Positions 1 through 6,509 of a stretch of DNA of 64,000 nucleotides are shown piece after piece. The stretch is from B1 sp964443415 (lineage in GTDB: Bacteria; Bacteroidota; Bacteroidia; UKL13-3). The notes below the pieces were generated by a model, which saw only the letters and a program-made list of their open reading frames with translations, had not been told where the DNA came from and did not search any database. Location of the stretch: the NCBI GenBank assembly GCA_964443415.1, contig CAYUDC010000001.1:32095-96094 (forward strand), in the 5' to 3' direction. Position numbers and translations under genes: made by a program. Every line of letters begins with the position of its first letter. Position 1 is the first letter of the stretch.

Positions 1-902
1 TGGCATCTAGTATCGAGCCTAGGGCAAAATTAAAAATGTTATCTATTTTAATTCCTTCAATGGAGTTTGGGTCGAACCACCTAGAAAAGTGTGATACGCT
101 GGTGAATGTCTTTCTTGAGGCAAATGCTAGTAGCTCTGAGCCCTATTTGTTTAAAGGTGATTTAAGTTTACAAAAGAGAAACTTTGAGGAAGCGCGTAGC
201 TGGTATTTAAAAGCCACAGAAATTAACCCAGCAGAGCTAGTGGCTTGGGAGCAAGTGATAGTATGCGACCAACAACTCTTGAGATACGATTGGATGCAAC
301 AAGATTGTGCTAGAATGATTGAAATATTCCCACAATACCCAAGCTCTTACATTTATCATGGCGTAGCCAGTAAAGCCCTTGGCCGAGTAAATGAAACCTT
401 ACCAATTGCAAGGTCGGGTGTGGCATTTGCCTCCGATGAAGAATCTATGATTGCTTTGCTCATGAATTTAGGAGACATTGCCTACCATGCTAAAGATTTT
501 GAGTTGTGCGATTCTTCATTCGAAGCCGTGTTGGCTATGAGTCCAGATAATGCTTTAGCACTTAACAATTATGCGTACTTTCTGAGCCTAAGAGGAAAGG
601 ATCTTGAAAAAGCTGAAAACTTAAGTAAACGTTCGCTCATTTTTGATCCTAAAAATGCTGCAAGTTTAGACACCTATGGATGGATACTCTATATGAAAGG
701 TGATTATACTAATGCTAAAATTCAAATAGAGAAGTCGTTGGAAGGTAATAGCGAAAGTGCAGAAGTAGTAGAACATTACGGCGATGTGCTTTTTAAGTTA
801 GGAGATAAGCAGAATGCCGTTCTTCAATGGAAAAAGGCTCAGACCTTGGGTGGAAATTCTGATGCATTAAAGAAAAAAATACAATCAAACACTTTAGATT
901 AA
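1..902 (+). CDS. Tetratricopeptide repeat protein, 5' end outside the window
   Basis: The frame is open from base 3 with no stop before the first ATG at 36, so the gene almost certainly begins upstream and only its C-terminal part is seen. The visible protein is a run of helix pairs with TPR spacing. The clearest TPRs lie in the last 120 residues, with motifs such as ALALNNYAYFLSLRG and AASLDTYGWILYMKGDY. TPR arrays are protein-docking scaffolds. The gene is followed after 3 bp by a DUF4292 lipoprotein and then an EnvC-like protein. This order recurs in Bacteroidota and suggests a role in the cell envelope, but the exact job is unknown. Confidence 0.85.
   Translation, partial: ASSIEPRAKLKMLSILIPSMEFGSNHLEKCDTLVNVFLEANASSSEPYLFKGDLSLQKRNFEEARSWYLKATEINPAELVAWEQVIVCDQQLLRYDWMQQDCARMIEIFPQYPSSYIYHGVASKALGRVNETLPIARSGVAFASDEESMIALLMNLGDIAYHAKDFELCDSSFEAVLAMSPDNALALNNYAYFLSLRGKDLEKAENLSKRSLIFDPKNAASLDTYGWILYMKGDYTNAKIQIEKSLEGNSESAEVVEHYGDVLFKLGDKQNAVLQWKKAQTLGGNSDALKKKIQSNTLD
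69..78. repeat. Dispersed decamer GGKTYRAMCC, first of 16 perfect copies
   Basis: Perfect matches, read by eye, start at 69, 9071, 9822, 13354, 21506, 25269, 27403, 35148, 41543, 45165, 45869, 50801, 54214, 54563, 61274 and 61981. Close variants obeying GGDTYRAHCC start at 4525, 9231, 18759, 22245, 24241 and 35492. The core is TCGA, TTGA or TCAA; TTAA was not seen. In most copies one end continues as ACCAA. Confidence 0.6.
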
Positions 903-905
903 TCT

Positions 906-1703
906 ATGAAGAAGAGTATCTTAATTAATGCAATACTTGGTGTTTTATTGTTTCAGATTTGGTCATGCAAAACTAAACAGAATAATGCTGTAAAACCATC
1001 GGTTGTAGAGCCTGTTAAGCCTACTGTTAACAAAGGCTTACAAGACCTTCTTACAAAGGTAAGCGATGCAAAATTTTCTATTGATGCTATTAAATATTCG
1101 GCACTTGCAGATTATAAAGACAGTAAGAATGGTGTAACCCTAAACATGGAGCTAGTAGCAAAAAAAGATCAGTATATCTGGTTAAATGCTAAAGCCTTTG
1201 GATTGGTTAATGTGGCGCGTGTGCTACTTAAGCCCGATTCGGTTAGAATTATTGACTTGGTAAATAAGAAATATATTTCAGCCTCTTATAAATATTTAAA
1301 TAGGTTTATTAAAGCTCCTATCACCTTTGTGGAGGTTCAAAATTTGGTTTTTGGCAACGCTTTGTTCGACCCAAAATTAGAACAAACAATTCTTGATACT
1401 ATTCAAAATAGGCTACAATTAACCAGTAAATTAGGCGCACTTACACAAAAGGTGGCTTTAAATGCTAATTTAAAACCTAGCAGTGTATGGTTAAATGAAC
1501 AAGGAGTGTCGCGCGAGATGTCTATTAAATATGGTGCCTTCGAGGTTCTCAATGGAAAATCGTTCCCAAGTGATATACTAATTAACATTGAGGGAGAAAA
1601 AAAAGTAGAATGCCACTTTACATTGAGCAACTTTGTAACAGATGTTAAGCAAGATCCATCATTTGTTGTCCCAAAATCCTATAAGGTTGAAGTTTTGGAG
1701 TAA
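906..1703 (+). CDS. DUF4292 family outer-membrane lipoprotein
   Basis: A 265-residue protein with a lipoprotein signal: basic start MKKS, a hydrophobic stretch, and a lipobox ending at Cys21 (QIWSC). The mature part begins with a low-complexity linker and continues as beta-rich sequence with a LolA/LolB-like flavour, which fits DUF4292, a Bacteroidota family of unknown function. It starts 3 bp after the TPR gene and its 3' end overlaps the EnvC-like gene by 62 bp, so the three are very probably cotranscribed. By analogy with LolA-fold proteins it may bind lipid or an envelope partner, but that is inference. The family call rests on gene order and overall pattern. Confidence 0.75.
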   Translation: MKKSILINAILGVLLFQIWSCKTKQNNAVKPSVVEPVKPTVNKGLQDLLTKVSDAKFSIDAIKYSALADYKDSKNGVTLNMELVAKKDQYIWLNAKAFGLVNVARVLLKPDSVRIIDLVNKKYISASYKYLNRFIKAPITFVEVQNLVFGNALFDPKLEQTILDTIQNRLQLTSKLGALTQKVALNANLKPSSVWLNEQGVSREMSIKYGAFEVLNGKSFPSDILINIEGEKKVECHFTLSNFVTDVKQDPSFVVPKSYKVEVLE

Positions 1704-2952
1704 AGCAACCCTCTTAGTAGGCTTTACGCTTATTTTTTTTATTGCAGATGCAGCGCAAACTCCGGCACAAAAGAGAAAGGAGCTAGAAGCACAGCGAAAG
1801 CAACTACAAGAAAGTATCAAGAGAAATAAAAATGAGTTGCTTAGAATAAAAGCCGAGGCCTATAACAAAGAAAAGGAGCTCAAACTATTGGCAGAGCAAA
1901 TAGGTAATCGTGAGCAAATAATTAACGTAGTAGGGCAACAGGCCTTCGAAATTACCTTACAAATTAATACTCAGCGAGAAATGGTTGAGAAGCTTAAAGC
2001 AGATGTTATAAGCTTAAAGCAAGATTATGCTGAATATATAGTAGCAGCTTACAAGCGTAGGCTTAATGCCACAGATTTACTCTTTTTTATCTTTGAATCT
2101 AAAGATTTGCAGCAAGCCATTCGTAGGCTTAGATACCTGAGCGCATATGGAGAATACCGCAGAAAGCAAGCTCAACTTATTTTAAATACGCAAACGCAAA
2201 TGCTGGCCTTGATTAACGAAATGGTTGCAGACAAGAAGCAAAAGGCCACCCTTATTAAAGAAAAAGAGTTCGAGAAGCATGAACTTGTAAAAGACAAACA
2301 AGAAGAACAGAAATTACTTTCTCAGCTTCAGGATAAAGAGAAGGATTTAAAAAGCAAGATACAAAAGCAAACCCTTGCAGCTAAGAAATTAAGTAAGGAA
2401 ATAGAGTTGCAAATTGTCAAAGAGATTGAAGCTGCACGTAAATTGGAAGAAAAGAAAAGAGCAGCTGCTCAGAAAGCAAACAGACCAGCTGGTCCAAAGA
2501 CGAGCACAAGTTATTTAAGTGATGCAGATATAAAACTGGGCTTGGATTTTGCAAGTAGCAAAGGCAAGCTCCCATGGCCAGTAGCCGGAAAAGTTGTTGA
2601 GACTTTTGGAGATCATGCCCACCCCACTTTAAAAGGAGTAGTTACCACCAATAATGGTATTGATATTTTGGCAAAACCTGGAGATGAAATAAAAGCGGTT
2701 TATAAAGGTGTTGTAAAGGCAATTTTTCCTATCCCAGGGCTAGATAAGGTTGTATTGGTAAGCCATGGTGAGTATTATACGGTTTATGCAAGATTATCTT
2801 CGGTAAAAGTACAAATTGGAGATCCCGTTGAAACAGGAAAAGTGCTTGGAGTTTTAGGTGCCCATCCAGATACAGGGGAGGGAAGATTGCATTTTGAAGT
2901 ATGGAAGCAAAGATTGTTTCAAAATCCATTACCTTGGTTAAGAGCAAGATAG
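1642..2952 (+). CDS. envC: EnvC-like murein hydrolase activator (coiled coil plus degenerate LytM/M23 domain)
   Basis: 436 residues: a signal or anchor segment (about 20-38), a long Lys/Glu/Gln-rich coiled coil (about 40-290), and a C-terminal LytM (peptidase M23) domain from about 310. The metal ligands of active M23 enzymes are mostly gone. The HxxxD site is N337-x3-D341, the middle YAHL motif reads Y382-A-R-L, and the HxH site is R415-L-H417. This matches EnvC and NlpD, which do not cut peptidoglycan but switch on amidases during septum splitting. The start overlaps the preceding gene by 62 bp. A TTG at 1687 is an alternative start that would still leave a signal peptide. Confidence 0.85.
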   Translation: MLSKIHHLLSQNPIRLKFWSKATLLVGFTLIFFIADAAQTPAQKRKELEAQRKQLQESIKRNKNELLRIKAEAYNKEKELKLLAEQIGNREQIINVVGQQAFEITLQINTQREMVEKLKADVISLKQDYAEYIVAAYKRRLNATDLLFFIFESKDLQQAIRRLRYLSAYGEYRRKQAQLILNTQTQMLALINEMVADKKQKATLIKEKEFEKHELVKDKQEEQKLLSQLQDKEKDLKSKIQKQTLAAKKLSKEIELQIVKEIEAARKLEEKKRAAAQKANRPAGPKTSTSYLSDADIKLGLDFASSKGKLPWPVAGKVVETFGDHAHPTLKGVVTTNNGIDILAKPGDEIKAVYKGVVKAIFPIPGLDKVVLVSHGEYYTVYARLSSVKVQIGDPVETGKVLGVLGAHPDTGEGRLHFEVWKQRLFQNPLPWLRAR

Positions 2953-3020
2953 ATAGATTTTTTTCTTTTTCTTGCAACTTAATTACAAACTCCTTGTCTA
3001 ATAAGTATCATTTAACCAAC

Positions 3021-3821
3021 ATGAAAAGAAAAACTTTACTTGCACTTAGTTTGCTAACTTTATTAGGGGTTTCTATTCCTACCTTAAAATCTTATCCAGA
3101 TGGTGCGCCATCAGATGGTAGAACTGGTTCTCCTGGCGATGGTGGCAAAACATGTGCCACAGCTGGATGCCATAACGGAACTGCCCAAGATGTTACAGGC
3201 ATTATTAGCAGCAATATACCTGCAGAAGGATATACTCCTGGAAGTACTTATACCATTACTGTAACAGTTGATCAAGGTGGAAGAAAGGGTTTTGTAGTGA
3301 GCCCGCAAAAAGAAGATGGAACTTTAGTGGGTAGCCTCACAGCCGGTACGGGTAATCAAAGAGTAGGTGGAAAGTATATTACGCACACTGCTGCGGTTTC
3401 TTCAGCTACTGCGGTGTGGAATTTTAGTTGGACAGCCCCTGCAGCTGGTTCTGGAGCAGTAGATTTTTATGGTGCCTTTGCTAACAACAGAACGCTTGTA
3501 AGAAAGTCTAAGTTTAGTGTTGCAGAGAAATTGGCAAGTGGAATAAATGCCAACGAATCTATCAGTGGCTTAAAGTTGTATCCTAACCCAAATATTGGTA
3601 AGGAATTAAATCTAAGCTTTGAACTTAAGCACACTTCACAACTTTCTATTGAGCTTATAGATATCACCGGTAAAATGGTTACAGAGCTCTACAGTGCTAA
3701 AGAAAATGCTGGAACTTTCAGTAAAAAATTCGAAGTGCCCAGCCTAAACGATGGATTATATTTTATTAGAATTCAATCTGGTAATCACTCATTAACCAGA
3801 AAAGTTTTGGTTCAACAATAA
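3021..3821 (+). CDS. Choice-of-anchor V (Reeler-like) secreted protein with T9SS sorting domain
   Basis: The chosen ATG begins MKRKTLLALSLLTLLG, a good signal peptide, and gives 266 residues. An upstream in-frame start at 2901 lies inside envC and adds no signal. After cleavage comes a Gly-rich segment with C-x4-CH (CATAGCH), then a beta-sandwich typical of the choice-of-anchor V family, which often carries this motif. The last 80 residues are a T9SS type A sorting domain (LYPNPN, ITGK, GLYFIRI, TRKVLVQQ). It should therefore be exported and attached to the surface or released. The CH motif could hold haem or a metal, but a C-x4-C spacing is not the classical haem c site. Confidence 0.8.
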   Translation: MKRKTLLALSLLTLLGVSIPTLKSYPDGAPSDGRTGSPGDGGKTCATAGCHNGTAQDVTGIISSNIPAEGYTPGSTYTITVTVDQGGRKGFVVSPQKEDGTLVGSLTAGTGNQRVGGKYITHTAAVSSATAVWNFSWTAPAAGSGAVDFYGAFANNRTLVRKSKFSVAEKLASGINANESISGLKLYPNPNIGKELNLSFELKHTSQLSIELIDITGKMVTELYSAKENAGTFSKKFEVPSLNDGLYFIRIQSGNHSLTRKVLVQQ

Positions 3822-3832
3822 ACTTATCAGTA

Positions 3833-4876
3833 TTGCCTTTTCAATTAAATTTTATAGGCGAAAGTGTTTACCTAGAACGTATCAATGAGCTGTTGTTTTT
3901 ATGGGAAAACAACGGCTCATTTGTTTTTAAAACCTCGGGTACTACCGGAACGCCCAAAGAGTTTAGCTTTTCTAGGCAACAAATAGAAACTGCCATACAA
4001 AGTACCATAGCCTATTTAAAATTAAGGCCTGGACAAGAGCATATTTTGCTATGTCTCGACCCCAACTTTATTGCTGGTGCCATGATGTTGCTAAGGGCAA
4101 AATATTTAGATTGTGCTATTACAGTGTGCAAAGCCAGCAATAACCTGTGGCAATCTATTGCTATCAACCATCCATATACTTTTGCATCCTTTGTTCCTCC
4201 TCAATTAGTTGATGCTAGTTTTGATGACCAGAAATTTGCCAGAATCCATCAGGTATTAATTGGTGGAATGTCTTTAGATGAACGCCTTAGAAGTAAGGTT
4301 GTGGGCAAAGGAAATCAAGTATTTCTTTCTTATGGTATGACAGAGACATTGTCTCATATCGCGCTAAAAAACTTAAATAAGCCTGAGCATTATCAGCTAA
4401 TAGGGGGAAATAAAATAGCTGTCACGCCCCAAAATACCCTGGAAATTACCACACCATTTTTATCTCATAGTGTCATCACCAATGATGTGGCGGAGGTTTT
4501 TAATGATGGTAGTTTTAATGTCTTGGGTCGATCCGATTTTGTGATTAACTCAGGCGCCTATAAAGTTAATCCAGAAAGCATCGAGGCAACCATAAAAGAG
4601 CGTGCAGGAGATTTTATAGAGGCTGCAGGAAATGTTATAATCATTGGAATACCAGATAAAATATTAGGTGAAAAAGTTTGGCTATTAAGTGAAAGAAAAA
4701 TTACCAACGAATCATTTGATCAATTGCTTGAAATATTATCCAAGTACCTTCATAAATACCAATTGCCAAAAGGATTTGACTTTTATGGGCCATTTGAGCA
4801 AACGGTAAATGGAAAAGTTTCCCGAAAACAGATAATCAATAACTTTATAATCAGTACTTTTGGCTTAAATGAATAA
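3833..4876 (+). CDS. menE: AMP-forming acyl-CoA ligase, MenE-like (o-succinylbenzoate-CoA ligase)
   Basis: A 347-residue member of the ANL adenylating superfamily. Visible motifs are the phosphate loop TSGTTGTPK (34-42), YGMTE (167-171), GRSDFVINSG (about 232-241) and a C-terminal NGKVSR with the catalytic lysine near 328. It is about 100 residues shorter than E. coli MenE, with the N-terminal segment reduced, as in many Bacteroidota homologues. The start is a TTG; the next ATG would delete the phosphate loop. It follows the preceding gene by 11 bp. MenF- and MenI-like genes elsewhere in the window support a menaquinone role, but other small acyl-CoA ligases cannot be excluded. Confidence 0.75.
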   Translation: MPFQLNFIGESVYLERINELLFLWENNGSFVFKTSGTTGTPKEFSFSRQQIETAIQSTIAYLKLRPGQEHILLCLDPNFIAGAMMLLRAKYLDCAITVCKASNNLWQSIAINHPYTFASFVPPQLVDASFDDQKFARIHQVLIGGMSLDERLRSKVVGKGNQVFLSYGMTETLSHIALKNLNKPEHYQLIGGNKIAVTPQNTLEITTPFLSHSVITNDVAEVFNDGSFNVLGRSDFVINSGAYKVNPESIEATIKERAGDFIEAAGNVIIIGIPDKILGEKVWLLSERKITNESFDQLLEILSKYLHKYQLPKGFDFYGPFEQTVNGKVSRKQIINNFIISTFGLNE

Positions 4877-4914
4877 GTTTCATAAAAACTTGATGCACAA
4901 GTGAAGTCTTTTTA

Positions 4915-4922
4915 TAAATTCG
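4915..4922 (+). promoter_or_regulatory. Putative -7 element, TAAATTCG, for the DUF2795 gene
   Basis: Matches TAnnTTYG, the Bacteroidota -7 element TAnnTTTG with C in place of one T. It lies 23 bp before the ATG at 4946. The -33 element is weak: TTGA 22 bp upstream is the only candidate. Confidence 0.35.
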
Positions 4923-4945
4923 CGTAAATATTAAATTAGAGAAGT

Positions 4946-5167
4946 ATGTATTGGACATTAGAATTAGCATCTTACCTAGATGATGCTCCATGGCCGGCAA
5001 CAAAGGATGAGTTGATAGATTATGCCATTAGATCTGGTGCGCCTTTGGAGGTGATTGAAAACCTTCAAGAGTTGGAGGATGATGGCGAGCCTTTTGAAAC
5101 CATCGAAGAAATTTGGCCTGATTATCCTACTAATGAGGACTATTTTTATAACGAAGATGAGCTATAA
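4946..5167 (+). CDS. DUF2795 family small acidic protein
   Basis: A 73-residue, very acidic protein beginning MYWTLELASYLDDAPWPATK, with a predicted helical core (ELIDYAIRSGAPLEVIENLQEL) and a Glu/Asp/Tyr-rich tail. I recognise this as the small DUF2795 protein that is strongly conserved across Bacteroidota. The family's function is not established. It has a plausible promoter of its own, and its last 6 bases overlap the end of the convergent gene at 5162. Confidence 0.85.
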   Translation: MYWTLELASYLDDAPWPATKDELIDYAIRSGAPLEVIENLQELEDDGEPFETIEEIWPDYPTNEDYFYNEDEL

Positions 5168-6331
5168 CTCTTCTTCTATTTGAGAAACGTCCGAATGTAA
5201 GGTCTTAATGAAATCCGCTTGGTACTTTTCCAATTGCGGATTTCTGTTTTCTTGGAGGTTGATACAATACCTCAAACCAGCACCAGCACCGATAGATTTT
5301 ACCAGATTTAAATCCATGAGAAGCTGAAAGTCTCTTTGTATGGTTTTTCTATTGCAGTCGAATTCGTTTACAAGTTCTTTTGTTGAGATAAACCCTCTAT
5401 GTTGTACAATATACATGATGAGTTTTTGTCTCTTATTTAAGATAGCATCGTCAATTTCCTTAAGCCTATAGCCGCGTTCAAAAACATAGTTCATGATGTT
5501 TTTTTGACGCGCATTCAGTTTGTCAAAATCCACTTGCTTTCTAAAGTAGGATTTAAACAAATCTTTAAGACGTTCTAATTGGCTTTGGTGTAATTGCAAT
5601 CCAAACTCAATTTGTGCATTTAGGCTACCTTGGTTGCCCTCTTTCGATAAATGAATGATCTGTTCGTAATCTATTTTTTGAAGATATAACTCATGTTCTA
5701 AGCTTAGTAAACCAAATAAATCCATTTGATTTTTACTGAGCCAAAATTGTTGTAGCAAAGATGCTAGTTTGTTATTTCCTTCACTAAATATAGAAATGGT
5801 TCTTATTCTAAAATGTAGAATCCAACTCTGAACTATGGGGTGAAACTCATTGTCGTCATTTAGAAATTCGAATAGGCTTTCGAGTTCCAATTCGCTTTCT
5901 ATGCTTATTTTTTCAGCTTCTATATGGCTTGAATGTGAGAACAAATCATTTTCTAAGGCAGCTTCTTTTTTCTTCCCACTTAATATCCTTTGCGTTTCGT
6001 ATAGTAGTTCTAAGCTTAAAGGTTGATGAGTTTGCTGAGAAAGAAATAATTCTGCCTGACTGAAGTGTTCTATCGCTTGTTCGGAAAGACTAGAGGCCCT
6101 TAGATTTTTATTTAAGAGATACTTAACAGTTTTAATATCCACTAAATTATTGTCGAGCGCGTTGGCATAATAAGCGCGCAGGATAGCGCTATTTTGCTTT
6201 TCTATTTGTTGGATATTAAGAGGTAAATCTATAAAGTCGAATATCTTGCAGAGTTCGCTATAAGCTCTTTCACATTGCTTGAAAGATTCTTCAATTGAAA
6301 TGAGTGGCTCGTATTTGTTGATTAGAATCAT
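5162..6331 (-). CDS. Degenerate Fic-fold protein with C-terminal winged helix-turn-helix
   Basis: 389 residues from the ATG at 6331; a GTG one codon earlier is also open. The N-terminal two thirds follow the helical layout of Fic proteins: a region around 150-175, then a helix leading into the Fic loop. Canonical Fic reads HPFxxGNGRxxR, but here the loop is SIFSEGNNKLASLL (about 180-193). The catalytic His is Ser, Pro is Ile, GNGR is GNNK, and the final Arg is Ser. AMP transfer is therefore unlikely. Residues about 300-345 form a winged HTH (FISTKELVNEFDCNRKTIQRDF) like HTH_11/DeoR types. The protein is probably a DNA-binding regulator using a dead Fic fold for sensing or dimerisation. Confidence 0.7.
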   Translation of the reverse strand: MILINKYEPLISIEESFKQCERAYSELCKIFDFIDLPLNIQQIEKQNSAILRAYYANALDNNLVDIKTVKYLLNKNLRASSLSEQAIEHFSQAELFLSQQTHQPLSLELLYETQRILSGKKKEAALENDLFSHSSHIEAEKISIESELELESLFEFLNDDNEFHPIVQSWILHFRIRTISIFSEGNNKLASLLQQFWLSKNQMDLFGLLSLEHELYLQKIDYEQIIHLSKEGNQGSLNAQIEFGLQLHQSQLERLKDLFKSYFRKQVDFDKLNARQKNIMNYVFERGYRLKEIDDAILNKRQKLIMYIVQHRGFISTKELVNEFDCNRKTIQRDFQLLMDLNLVKSIGAGAGLRYCINLQENRNPQLEKYQADFIKTLHSDVSQIEEEL

Positions 6332-6337
6332 CACTTA

Positions 6338-6345
6338 CGAATCTA
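6338..6345 (-). promoter_or_regulatory. Putative -7 element, TAGATTCG, for the Fic-HTH gene
   Basis: On the minus strand TAGATTCG fits TAnnTTYG and sits 6 bp before the ATG at 6331, which would give an almost leaderless transcript. It also supports the ATG over the GTG at 6334. No clear -33 TTTG is seen. Confidence 0.35.
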
Positions 6346-6427
6346 AAGCCTTTTTACATTGGCTTAACATTCACTTTATCCTACAAGAACGTGGATTACG
6401 TGATTTTTTTGAAAATAATCAATCTAA

Positions 6428-6468
6428 AATCCTTTAAGCCCCTTGTTTTACTGGCCTCTTAAAGGATT
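6428..6468. repeat. Inverted repeat with 11-bp perfect arms
   Basis: AATCCTTTAAG at 6428-6438 and its exact complement CTTAAAGGATT at 6458-6468 are separated by 19 bp, in the gap after the glycan operon (stop at 6510) and before the Fic-HTH gene. It could form a transcript hairpin ending the leftward operon, but no T-run follows the stem on that strand. It could equally be an operator. The rest of the 175-bp gap shows only the promoter element at its left edge. Confidence 0.4.
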
Positions 6469-6509
6469 AAGAAAAATAGACAAGTAATTAAAACGCTGTG
6501 AATAAGAGC

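Noticed and set aside
1403..1630. Minus-strand 75-codon open frame inside the DUF4292 gene
   Set aside because: It is a shadow of the DUF4292 frame, with no start context and no family-like sequence.
2901..3020. Upstream in-frame start for the choice-of-anchor V gene
   Set aside because: It overlaps envC and adds 40 residues ahead of a good signal peptide at 3021.
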